This document shows, piece after piece, positions 38,966-50,826 of a stretch of DNA of 64,000 nucleotides. How positions within the stretch are numbered: position 1 is the first letter of the stretch; every line of letters begins with the position of its first letter. Origin of the DNA: Azolla pinnata (Eukaryota > Streptophyta > Polypodiopsida > Salviniales > Salviniaceae); the NCBI GenBank assembly GCA_037176905.1, contig JBBBWG010024223.1, positions 3,265 to 67,264 of the forward strand, given 5' to 3'. Below the pieces are notes generated by a model, which was not told the DNA's origin, did no database searches, and worked only from the letters and a program-made list of their open reading frames with translations. The translations under genes and the position numbers were made by a program.

Positions 38966-39447
38966 CTGCCCATCATGTGATTGGGGGCAGTTTTACTGTG
39001 CTTATCACTCTCTTCAACCTTATATTGCACAATATGTTCAGTTCTTGATCCTCTGGAAGAAATCTTACTGGTTTGAATATGCAGGAAACATTCGTTTGAT
39101 GCTATGGCAATCTGATGTGGTAAGTGAGATTTTTGCAGGTAAGTGAAGCTCAGAAGAGAACAATGTTACCAACAAGAGTATATGTTTATGTTTATGTTTG
39201 TGTTTATGGGATGAACAATATAAATCGAGGCAGAAGTTTTATGCTCTGGCTGGCACTCTATGTTCCATAGAAGGATAAGCCTTGTTGCAACAGTAGTGCC
39301 AGCCATTGCGTGGAGTATGGTGTCCAAAGAATAGTTGAGATGCTAACAGTATGTGGGCCTCTGGGGTCCATATGGAAGGGCAGAAAGGACTTGGGCTGAA
39401 TCTGAAGATATGTTTTCTGATACAATGGAGGAAGAGCTGCCCATCAT
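38966..39447. other. Short spacer
   Basis: Between the 215-bp array and the peptidase gene end. No feature seen apart from a small TTTATG run near 39185. Confidence 0.4.
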
Positions 39448-40751
39448 TCATCCTCTGGTGATCATGGAGGCAAGTACCCGGATCAAGGAGGCGGTGAATC
39501 GGAGCTGGGTCCTCTCATCGATTCTGTTGAATGGAGGGACATGCACGAACAAGGAGCTCGTCCCATGCAGCGATGCATGGTGAAGCGATCGGTAGTACAC
39601 GTAGTTGCACACGAACCGCCCTGCATCGTTTGAGACCATCACATCGAATCCGGCCCCTGCTAATGCGTCTGCAAGCTCTGCCACAGGCAGCTTTGTCTGC
39701 AAACCAGAACCTCTCTCTGTAAGTTTTCTTGCTGAATTCCCTCATATTACAGCCCTTTTGCAGAGCCCCAAATGAGGGCGTTACTGCGTGCTAACTGACA
39801 TGTTCAAAGTGGCAAGATTACAGGCAAAGAACTACAGAATTGGAGAGCTTTTTGTTGTTCTTTTGTGCAGTACTGACATGTTGAAAGTGGCAAGATACAG
39901 GCAAAGAACTACAGGATTTAACAGCTTTTCTTTGTTGTTTTTGTGTGTTTTTTTTTCTTTTTTACCTCCCTCGAAGTCGAGAGCTCGCCATCCGCCTCTA
40001 CCACCCTTTCTCTCTGTGGCCATGCCCATGCAGACAGGAAGAAATACAGGAGAGGATTTCAGTTCTGTGCTAAATGTATGCTGGTTTGTTCATCTTTTTG
40101 GAAAGGAAAAAGTTCCTTTTCTTTTACAAAATCTGGTTTCATTTTACCTGAGGATGCCAGCCCAGTTCATCAGCGCAGCGGAAGGTTGCTTCGTTGATTG
40201 CCTGCCTCTCGATTGCGAACCGGCTCGCGGCACTGTTCACCCCCAGATGTATCTGTGGAGCCCACAAATATGGACATTGTATCAGACAACCTAAACCCTG
40301 TGGGTGGATCTCTGATCTGCATCAAGGCAATGGATTGGAGGAAGCAAGAAAGAAGAGCAGAAGGAATTATCTACTGTACCCAAACTATCTGTTCATCAGA
40401 CTCCATTGATCCATCGCTCGTGCTCCTCATCTTCTGCTGCTGCTGCTGCTGCTTCTCCGTCAATGCCGAATCTAGAAGCTTCTCCAGCGCTGGTAATGCA
40501 TAATAGCCAGCAGCCTCCAGGACCGTAATGCTACCAATCCGGATTCCCGGAGGCAAATGAAAGGATTCTGGGCAAGATTCTGAATCTATGATTCCATCCT
40601 TCCCCGCCTTCTTCCGAAGGGCTTCTTTCAACGCAATCATTATGAATTCGGTTGGGTTCCGGTCCACACCATGGAACCGCTTGAATCCTGTGATGTGTAT
40701 CACTAGATTAGGGTGAGCAGGAGGAGGAGATGGAGGAGCTTCAGAACCCAT
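39448..40751 (-). CDS. Pyroglutamyl-peptidase I (pyrrolidone-carboxylate peptidase, C15 family)
   Basis: Four exons in phase: 40751-40380, 40252-40148, 40013-39966 and 39696-39448, giving 257 residues. It should remove N-terminal pyroglutamate from peptides in the cytosol. It opens with MGSEAPP and then HITGFKRFHGVDRNPTE, the substrate-site start. WIHLGVNSAASRFAIERQA is formed across intron 1. The catalytic Cys lies in NDAGRFVCNYVYY and the His in SLFVHVPP, with a conserved Glu in the FAIERQA region. It is longer than the Arabidopsis enzymes I recall because exon 1 has an extra Pro-rich segment and a Gln run (EKQQQQQQ) coded by a CAG repeat. The donor after Trp124 (TGG|GTACAG) was chosen because the next possible GT breaks the frame. 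Confidence 0.92.
39795..39935. repeat. 75-bp duplication in intron 3 of the peptidase gene
   Basis: The segment with TGACATGTT-AAAGTGGCAAGAT, ACAGGCAAAGAACTACAG and CTTTTTGTTGTT occurs twice, about 75 bases apart, inside the intron between exons 3 and 4. Confidence 0.85.
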
Positions 40752-42340
40752 GTCTGATCTCAGAACTTTGAATTGGAGAGGAGGAAGAAGATCCCTGATG
40801 GTGAACAGAGTTCTAGGAGGAGGAAGAAGAAGAAGAAGAAGGCAAATGTTTCATTGGCTAGATCTACAAAGAGAGAAAAGAAAAGGTCAGTCAGGGTCTC
40901 AATCATGAGAATGGATGATTGATTGGTTCTGATGTATGTTTGAAATGCATATCAAGATAAGAATGATGAAGGTGATCTTTGCATGCATGTGAGACTGCAG
41001 GCATGCATGTGTCCCATGCATTGTACATGACAGAGAATCCAGAAGCTAGGGATGCAACAAAAGGAAGGAGTTGACTTTGGAGAATGGCTTGAGAGCAGAA
41101 GAGTGGTGTGTGTTTATTTCAAAAGTGGTGTAGAACAGAGTAAATGGGTGTCAGTAATTCAGTTATTTCAGTTATTTCAGTTATTTTAGTTATTTCAGTT
41201 GTTTGATCTATTTTAACTATTTCAACTGTTTCAGCTTTTTCAGCCTATTTCAGTTATTTCAGTTAGTTACATCTATCTAAGAACCTTCTCTTTGACTGAC
41301 TTGGGTTCATCCCGAGATTGAATCCAACCCTTCTCCTCCTCCTCCTTGTGATCCTATGCCAAACAATCCACTCTAGCCAATGATCCTCTTCATGGCTCGG
41401 GCATATGTTTTTTTCTTCATCGAGGTTTCCGAATGCGTGGTTTATGAGGGCCCTTTTGTCACATCTTGTGCGTGCATTCAACATATCCGCTGTTTAGTTC
41501 ACATCACAATAGTATTCGGCGTTGAAAGGATTGCTCGTAGAAAGGTACCCATGGCTTGAATGAAGAGCCAATGATCAAACAATGCATGTCAAAAAGGTTG
41601 GTGGCAATGTTCATTCTCGAGTGCCGATATCTATGTCAGTTGGCACCCATAGTCTATGGGGGCACGATTTCGTATGGTTATCACAAACCGCCTCAAAACT
41701 CTAAGAGCAATCTTGGGTTTGAGTCCTCTCAACTTGGAGCAGAGCAAACAATAGATCTTCTTTGTTGTCATCGAGGAAATCGAGCTTGGAGCAGAGCGAT
41801 GCATGAGCATGGAGTAGATTATTAGGTTTTTAGCTTATTAGGGCTGGTAGTAACCGCTGCCATGTCAATGGTACCGAGACTAGCATGTCTTAACGAGGTT
41901 TTGACTTTGTTAATCGTCGACAGGTCAAACGAGACTGCATTCTGATCAAACCTCCTTGCTTTGCTCTCTTCTTGCCTAATGACCTAACAAGGGGTTAATA
42001 CTCTCGTTTACATCTTCGTCGATCTACACACCCTAACCACTCTCAATCCAAACATATACAATGCATCATGCCATCTCCCTCAAATGAACACAAATGCTTC
42101 ATCCGATGGAGCAAACAAAACTAGTATATTGACACCAGGATTTGCGGAGCTTAGGAACGCTGAATTCGCAACTGAACTTACCTAGGTTTTTCGGACATAA
42201 TTCAGGTATCTCTCTACGGCAACAACTAGTACCAGTATTCGATAGCCATATAAACTACAAGAGCTATGCTAGGCACCACCATCCAAGAGCTTGTATCAAT
42301 TGGAATGGATGTAGAAGAATTTAGTTTTGAGGATTTACCC
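40752..42340. other. Peptidase promoter and starch synthase 3' flank
   Basis: The main feature is a tract at 41155-41275 of about ten 10-base units of the type TTTCAGTTAT. The remainder is unremarkable, with short chance frames only. Confidence 0.5.
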
Positions 42341-45300
42341 TCAGGCTCGGACTGATTTGTAGAGTGCCACATAGTCCCTCGCCGATTTATTCCAGCTATT
42401 GTCGATACACATGACCTTCGAAACCAGGTTCGCCCATCCCTCCGATTCTGGAGACGGCGACAATGATATTTCAATACAATGTCCTCTTTGCTAAATGTAG
42501 CCTAGGTTAATCTATTCAGATGACAAAGTTCGATACAAAGAGAAGGAGACATTTCTCTTAACATGCAAAACAAGATGCATCTACCACTATTCATCACCAT
42601 CTTTCCCATGTCAAGCTCACCTCGTGAAAAATAGGCAAAGGCACGTTGCAACGCATTCTCCAGCGATCTTTCATCTATCCCTTCGAACACAAACCTGTAA
42701 AATAGTCACACCACAGGTCACGAATTGTAGGAGGACACAACAAATCCTGCATTCGAACACGCGTTATTACACCTTAAAATCCGGTCGCCTCTTTGAGAAA
42801 GAAAGTAGGGTATATTGTTATGCCCTTTTAAGAGGCCAAAAATGACCCAAAAGACCAAACTCGGAGACTACATCTTTGTATAACTGTCTCATCTCTGAGA
42901 ACAAGAAAACCAGAACTAGAAATAAATATAAATGACTAGAGATTTAAAGAATAAAATCGATGAAAATGCATACAATTAAACTTAGTAAAACTGCTCCCAT
43001 GAGTCAATATAGGATAACTTTGCTAGCTAAACATGAGAGGGAAGAAGTAAAAGATAGATACCACAACTGCTGTTTAATTTCCTCCCTTCAATCCATATAT
43101 GATTATTTCTTGACCCAACACTCTATATATTCTTCCTTTCTAAACCTGCTCAACGCTTTTTTTCTACACTGTAGCTTGACAAATTAGAAATGTGTGTCTG
43201 AAATTGCTTTTCCGTGAACCATATACCCTACTCTAAGGCTCTCTCTATGCAATGTATATTACCCATCAGTAATGGGTTTTTCTTTACTCGGGAAATGTTG
43301 AAATCGTGTCTGAAAAGGGAGTGTTTTCTACAGTGTAGCTTGACAAATTAGAAATGGCTGTCTGATAAATGCTTTTCCGTGAACCATATAACTTACTCTA
43401 AGGCTCTCTATATGCAATGTATATTACCCATCAGTAGTGGGTTTTTCTTTGCTCGGGAAATGTTGAAATCGTGTCTGAAAAGGGAGTTTTGAGCAACTTG
43501 GTTGATTCTGCATTCACAATAACTAGAAATTCTATAATAGGGTTGAGTTGCAGCCAAACCATACCCATTAGCTCTCTCTGAATTGCATCCAGCATCCAAA
43601 TCATAAACAGTATCGGCTAAGCCTCCGGTCTTCCGGACAATTGGAATCTGTAAATTTTTTGCAACGTCAAAAAGAAGAGGAGATATGAAAATTTTGAGAT
43701 CCATGACAAACTTGAGATCAAACTTTGCTATAAAATTAATCCCATACTGCTCCATAGCGCATTCCAATCATTTGTGTGAGGCCACATGGCTCATACATAG
43801 AGGGAACCAATACAAAATCCGCTGCTGCATAAAGCATGTGCGCCAGTTCCTCACTGCTCCGAAGACACAACAACTGAGCTATAAAATCATTGTGTTCCAA
43901 GAAAATATCACGAAAAGTATACATGCCTGTATGTTAATAGAAGTTTTATCCTCCTGTTCTCCTTGTACTGAAACATAAACAGGCTTTCTTTATCAATTAC
44001 TTCGTCATCATTTTTTTTTTTAAATTGCTTTTATTAGTTTTTTTACCTGATGTACAAGATTTTCAAATTCTCCTTGAATTCGTTGATCTGGAGACGTACC
44101 AAGCAAAATGAATTGCCCACCCTATACATAAAACATTCGACACTAAGAGAATTTTTTGATAGAAAAATTTATTCCGACATGACTCATTAAGAAGTAATAA
44201 ATATAATGATAGCTCACCAGTTGCTCTATTTGCCCAATCGCATAACGTATTAAATGAATTCCTTTTTGTGCCACTAATCGAGTAATGCAAATAACAATGG
44301 GTGATGATCTGCTGTTGGACGAGCTTACTTCCATACCAAGTCCTCTCTGGACATGCTCTTTGCAAAGCTTCTTCCCTTCCAAATCAGATGCTACAAAACA
44401 GAATTTAAAGTTTCACAGTGTCGTTGTTTCTACATGTTAATGTATGGAATATCTGCCTTACCATCATAGTTCATTGGTAAGTATGGATCTCGTGAAGGAT
44501 CCCACAGTATTGTGTCTATTCCATTGAGTATACCAGAAAATCTACAGTATGAACATCCAATAAATAATCCATTTAATGAAGGAACTATGCAGGAATGCAG
44601 AAACTTACTTAGATTTGTGTCTTAGCAGTGTGCTTGCAAGCCAACCCGAGCAAAGTGTTTCATTTGCATATGTCGGTGAGACTGTCCTGTTTCCTCATAG
44701 AAAGACATATAATTCTTCAGAATATCTATAGATATATTTATTTCCTTTACAGTTTTATACAACAATAAATTGGAAGTCTGGCTCGAGTATTTATGATAGT
44801 TCCCATCCTTGAAAAGGCCTGCCTACTGTAATTACTTTTACATTAATATTAAAACTTACTGTTCAGCCATTCCCAGGTCCACAAAATACTTCCACTAACA
44901 TTCTACCTCTAACACTAAAAAACCTGTCCACATTGCCTATACAAATCTGAAAATTTAAACTGAAAGATTCACTGAGTTCCTTAAATCTATCATCAAAAAG
45001 TAATCGATTAGAGCTTTTATACACTAACTTGGATCATTGGTAATATATGTAGGTGCAGAGTTTTTGTAAAAAGTCAGCAATGAGCTTAATTCTCCAAGCT
45101 ACAAGTACCAATATATCTTTGATAGCCACTTAAACACAGCAAGCAATTATGATTATAATGTTAATTTTAGCCACAACAAGCAGGTCACTAAGATAATAAG
45201 AAATGAATGAGACATAGAAAATGTTTTGTTACTCACGTGACAGCATTACTGTACACAATCCCACCTTTCAACAGGCTCAAACGCTCTGGATTATGCCCTA

Positions 45301-47684
45301 TTGTACGATCATCAATTGCCTGTAAAACGAACAGTAATGCATTAAGGATAATAACGGTCACATTAACCGGATCATAGCACAAGATGGAATCAACGTTCAA
45401 CATGTCTCGCAGACAATGCAGGATTATATACATCCAGCATGATATACTGGTTTCACTTATGAACTGAAGATGATCATTTACCCATTCTTTTCTTTCCTTT
45501 TAAGCCCAAATATTGCTAGACGTGCTCATGGTGTCCTAATTAAGGGCACATTATCTACACTATCTCATGACGTTGTTCAAAAATATGTTGCCAATATACT
45601 TGTCCTCCATAAGAGAACATTTAAGTTTCTCTTCTTTTAACATATGGTATCTTGCCTTCTCAATTGTGCAGTATGACCGCCCATCTAAGCCACATGCATC
45701 CAACTGCTCCACTCTGAAATATTACTTATAACAATCACAACTGGTTTTTAATTTTAGAATTTCAGAAAAACCTAGATCCTCTTGCCTGCATTCCCCGTAG
45801 TGCTCCATATTATGAATAGTTAACACAATTCTGGGTTTCTGTAACAGAAATTCACACATAAATCTTACATGAAAGGATACTGAAAGTCAAAAACTTAATA
45901 CAGAGTTGAGCGCTTTAGATAACCTTCAAAGAGAGATGATGGTACATATCCCAATAAAGCAAAGGTAAGCCACTAGTTTGCCACTCATGTACATGGAGAA
46001 TATCTGGTTGATAACCCCTAACCTTGTTTCCATGAATAAAGCAAAAGTTAGCCCCTTTATATATGCATACCTATATCTCTGCAAAGAAAGGTTCATTTTA
46101 GGACATAAATGATCTCAGATAAACTTGTCATAGCAGAGAGTCATTTTGTTTGAAATGCTTGCGTGTGATTGGGTGAGAGAGAGGGAGAATCCAAAAATAG
46201 AACCTGCATCCATTCAAGGCTGGCTCGAGTAAAGAACAAGTAAGACTCAAGCTCATCATAGTCTCCACCGTATATACGAGATCCCTTGAAGAATCGGTTC
46301 TTTGGCTGAATGAACATACAAGGTATTCCAGAGACTTTTCCTCTGAAAAGTTCAACCGATGACCACTCTCCCTTATAGAATGAAGAAAATTCATCACCAC
46401 TGGTCAAATCTGTGATCTGATCTTGTGGGATGCACTCATAGAAAGGGAGCATAACTTCAACATTGTGGCCCATATCCAAACATGCTCTTGCTAATCCAGT
46501 GACAACATCACCCAATCCACCAACTTTGGCAATTGGAGCCATTTCTGCTGTAACATGGACAATGTGTAGGCTGTCATGATCTTGAACAACATGTTGATGA
46601 TGAGAATCTAAGGCTGACATATCGTGAAATGCTTTCAGCCCCGTGCTGAAATCCTGCTTCCAAAATGGAACCTCATCATCTGGTGATGGCCATGCATCTG
46701 TTTTGCTCACGGCTCTATCAGAAGCTAAGCTCTTGTTATCACATCGAACAAAATCATCAGCCAGCCAGCCAGCCGGTCAGTTAGTCATCCAACCACTCAA
46801 TTTAACACATAAACTTAATAGAACAATTTAAGGTTGCAGTAGAACTTCAAACCCATGCTTTGGTTAAACTCTTCACAATTTTTGACCGGGACTAAAGATA
46901 AGAAAAGAGCATGGATCGAACTTATAAAGATAAAAAATTTGGCCATCAGCTTACAGCATTGTCATCTACAATATAAGTTTCACTTTCCCTTTGTGGAACC
47001 AAGAAAACTGCCTGTGGAAACTAAAATGGATAGAACCTAATTTGAAAGACTTGTCTTAAAACCAGGACATTGACATGCAAACGTTATGCCTTGAAATCTT
47101 TGCTATACTATGATATGCTCCTATGAGTTCTTTTTCCCAATTAACCATGATGGAGGCTCATATTATTGCCATAGCTCTCATTTTACAAGCGAGTTATCAC
47201 TTTTCCTGCCTTTGTGGAGGGAGATCTTCACTAAATTTTGAGCTTCCCAAGCTTCATAAGGAGAACCCCAAGTTCGTTGTTAGAATCCGCAGAGATTTGG
47301 CATCCTTGGATGCGTTTCACTAGAATTGAAAGGAAGTAACTCAAAATGTTGCATCATAAGCAGTCGCTCATTTTGGATTGACGGGAGCAATTAAACACAG
47401 ATGTGGATGGCTGTGATGAGATATACCTTATTCACGACACACAACATATCTAGAAAGATCAAAAGACAAGTGACCATAAAACAAGATCTCACCTTAGATT
47501 TGATGGACGGTTCATGCTGGCACGAACGAATAATAAGCTTAAATTTCCTTTTAGAACGAAATGCTGAGTTATCATGCTTGCAGGTGTAGCTCACGAGCCA
47601 GGATCTTGTTAAACTTGGGAATGAGGACTCCTTAGGGCATTTCCAACGGGGTAGTAGACTCCCACTCACAACAAGATACTCCAT
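42341..47684 (-). CDS. Soluble starch synthase, SSIV/SSV type (GT5 + GT1 domains)
   Basis: Sixteen coding exons in phase: 47684-47493, 47011-46955, 46731-46204, 46022-45924, 45838-45786, 45713-45656, 45319-45237, 44686-44609, 44541-44462, 44390-44218, 44121-44047, 43967-43923, 43849-43748, 43647-43565, 42694-42621 and 42447-42341, giving 628 residues. A Ser/Arg-rich N-terminus fits a plastid transit peptide. The GT5 part has [15 protein letters not shown] (ADP-glucose site, from about residue 152), [22 protein letters not shown] and SGILNGIDT. The GT1 part has [23 protein letters not shown] and [19 protein letters not shown], then [11 protein letters not shown]. It extends glucan chains in plastids and this clade is linked to granule initiation. 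The long coiled coil of typical SSIV is absent, which favours SSV. Introns 5 and 6 use GC donors; the intron at 43922-43850 is only 73 bases. The second exon (47011-46955) is the least certain. Confidence 0.88.
43165..43495. repeat. ~165-bp duplication in a starch synthase intron
   Basis: Two near-identical copies run about 43165-43330 and 43331-43495. Both contain GTAGCTTGACAAATTAGAAA, GCTTTTCCGTGAACCATAT, CAATGTATATTACCCATCAG and GAAATCGTGTCTGAAAAGGG. They sit in the intron between exons 43647-43565 and 42694-42621, and the right copy abuts the exon side. No coding frame. Confidence 0.9.
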
Positions 47685-49050
47685 GGCCCTAGCGTAAGGC
47701 AGAGACCTGTAACCTACATTTGGAATTACAGTTCATGTACGATTGTCAATTGTTTTGACTGTTAAGTCTTCTATACTCACTCCTTTCCTTGGGTTATAGG
47801 TCATCATATTATAGAATGCTCGAGAAATTAAACGTAGTCATAAAGCCATGCAATCAGAACAATCATTCTTAATGACCCATCAAAGAAGCAAGCACAAGTG
47901 TTCCATAATACACCCGGGCAATTTGCTACATATCAATGTTGGTCTGTAATGCCAGCAATAACTATTTCATTTGCATGTTTAAGTATTAACAGGACAAGCT
48001 CTCAGACACACGTTTATCCCCCATCCGGAATCTACAAATCCCGCATCGCAAGAAATTGAAACAAAAACTCAACATACATGTTCACAAAATTGAACCTTTA
48101 ACGATTAAAGGATAACTTTCAATCGTTGAAGAGCCTTATACTTTCGATTATTGCATCTTTGAAACATGTAGAAGTTAATCACCACCCAAGACCTGGAACG
48201 TTATCGTAAAAATAAACTATTCTTTTGTTAACTTTCTTGAGCATTTCAAAAACGCCTGTGAGCTCTACGAGAAACCAGCATTATCAAACCAATAAACAAA
48301 TTAATGCCTGTGAATTTCTTTAAAAATGGATCTCCATATAGCACTATATAAGAAAGGGGCAAACCAGCTCAATGAATTATTGGAGAAACCGTAACCAATT
48401 TAAGTAACGAGTAATTGTATACATTGGGCTAGGAAGGGGAAACAATAAATAACAGAGCAGGTTAGATTTCGATTTTGAAAAACAAGGTTGTCATACCAAA
48501 TGAAATGAGAAAACATTAAACAATATACGGGAACGAAACTCAATTTCTGCATCCTTGAAATGAGTGAGAAGCAATGTAGTGTCATTTTGAAAGGAGAGAA
48601 GACAGCAAGATAACGTTGATAAGATGAGGAGTTAAAAACAAAGTAGACCGCGGAAGCAATCGCCTTACCTCCTGAGGTGCTTGGGGAAAAAAAAGGATGA
48701 ATAAGGAAGCTCTACCGCTCTCTCCTTGCTCGGATGGAACCCCAGAAAAGAAGGGAATCACAAATAAATCATCCCGAGATGAATGAGAGTTCGAACTCCC
48801 CTCCTTGTTGGGATGGAACACCAGAAAGAAATCACAAAGAATTCATCCTGGGATGGATGCAAACGCTACTGCTCTCCTTTGCTTGGAAGTTGGGCGAAGG
48901 AAAATCACGAAGAATTCATCCCCAGATGGATGAAAGTTCCACCTCTAGTGCTCAGCTGGATCGGATGGAACCTCGAGGAAAGGCAAAATCACAGAGAAAT
49001 TCATCCCAGCCTCTGTTCAGGGGGGAATTATCCTCCATTGATTCAGATTC
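47685..49050 (-). promoter_or_regulatory. Starch synthase 5' leader, leader intron and repeat
   Basis: A strong donor (CAGGAG|GTAAGG) lies at 48668/48667 on the gene strand and an acceptor (TTACAG) at 47707 just before the coding start, so a 5' leader exon and a leader intron of about 0.96 kb are likely. Upstream of the donor, about four 71-85 bp repeats carry AATCACAAAGAATTCATCC on the plus strand (near 48756, 48829, 48902, 48987). The leader itself would be largely repeat DNA. Confidence 0.6.
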
Positions 49051-50826
49051 AGCTCTCACAACTCCAAGCAGTTGGTACTAGAGACAAGAAGGGAAAAAAA
49101 ACTAATTACAGAAATGCCCCTCACAATAGTAGCATAGCAGCAGCTCTGATCCCATCTTGTGGAGTCTTGTGTTTTGTATCCATTTGTTTGTGGAAGTATT
49201 TGCATCTAATTTTGTCGATGAAAACATCGCGCGATTCGATCGATTCGTGCGTGCGCACGCGAAAGATTGGTAAAGCGCGTCCCCGGAAAGATCGTAGCTG
49301 CAACGATCGAGGCTCCGTTTACTTAACGGATCGTTGCGTTGTGAAGCAGCAAAGCGGTGCACGGGCGTCTGAAATTTTTATGTAAGAGTGTCGGGTTAGG
49401 CCCGGAAGCGAGTCGTGAGAATCGATGTTGTCCCATTCGAGTTATCGAAACAGCTTAGTGATGGATCTACTAATGATGAACAATGTTAGAGAGATGTCAT
49501 AGACATGCATGTTGCGTGGGAGTTGATGTGTACAATTACTATGTGGTATATTTGGATAGCTAGGCGTGGTAAGGTGCTTGATGATAATACAGTGCATCCA
49601 GTTGAAACAGTTCGTAATATCTAGGTGATGGCAATGTATACCTTGAAAGGGCAATATGATGACCTTATGAGTAACGAACCAAATGATAGAAATGCGAGAC
49701 TTTCATTTCTAGCACATTGGCAAAATGGGCCCTTTTTACAGCTTCGAGGTGAGTCACCAATTTGGAACTTCACACCTCCAACATGGTTTTTTCCACCTCC
49801 AACATGGTTTTTTCCACCTCCAATCACATAGACAAGTCCGAGTATTGACGAGAAATAGTCGGACCAAAATCTACTTCAGTTTGTCTGATAAATTGTGCTA
49901 TGTAAATTTGGACTAACTAATGGAAGGACATTATTTTGGAAAAAAAGTGTCATAGACATGCACACATACATAAATGCACATACATACATATGGACACAGG
50001 CATGCATGCATTCCATTCATTCATGGATGCGTGGCATGCATAGGCTTCCATGTGCCACTCTTGGGAAAAAGCATGCACACCATGCGCATGCATGCATACT
50101 TACATGCACACACACATCCATGCATGCATTCATGCATGGATGCGTGGCATCCATGTGCCACTCCTATGCATGCATATACACATGCACACACATACATACG
50201 CACATGCACATACACATGCATGCATGCATGCATGCATTTATTCCTTCATGGATGCGCGGCATGCATAGGCTTCCATGTGCCAATCTTGGGAAAAGCATGC
50301 ATACATACATACATACATGCATGCATGCACAAATGCATACATACACACCTGCACATAGATACACGCACATGCACCCACGCATGCACGCATACATACATGC
50401 ATGCATGCACACATACATACAGCCATGCACGCGTACATGCACCCACGCATGCACGCATACATACATGCATGCACAAATGCATACATACACAGTTGCACAT
50501 AGATACACGCACATGCACATACATGCAGCCAATCATGCACGCACACATACATGCATGCACAAATGCATACATACACCAGTTGCACATAGATACACGCACA
50601 TGCACATACATGCGCGCACATGCACGCACATGCGCACACATGCATGTACGCATGCATGCATGCATTCATGGATGTGTGGCATGCATAGGCTTCCATGTCG
50701 GGCATCAAATCCTGAGAAGATGTTTCCTGGCCACTCACATTCATCTTTGATCTCTCTGCAGGGAAGCGTTTGATCTCAGCTCGCCGTTCCTCCCTCCTGA
50801 TTCCTGATCGATCGATCCCCCTAACC
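49051..50826. other. Divergent promoter region of starch synthase and PGRL1, repeat-rich
   Basis: Contains a 21-bp unit CACCTCCAACATGGTTTTTTC repeated about three times (49773-49826). A large CATA/TGCA array lies at 49960-50695. Within the array, longer words such as GCATAGGCTTCCATGTGCCA and TGGATGCGTGGCATGCAT recur four times, so it is built of higher-order units. Long open frames across it are low-complexity artefacts. Confidence 0.7.

Noticed and set aside
47100-47325. Possible extra starch synthase exon on the minus strand ([17 protein letters not shown])
   Set aside because: No acceptor/donor pair joins it in phase to its neighbours, while the exons at 47684-47493 and 47011-46955 join directly.
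49895-50773. 292-codon frame rich in His, Cys, Thr and Met
   Set aside because: It is only the CATA/TGCA array read as triplets.
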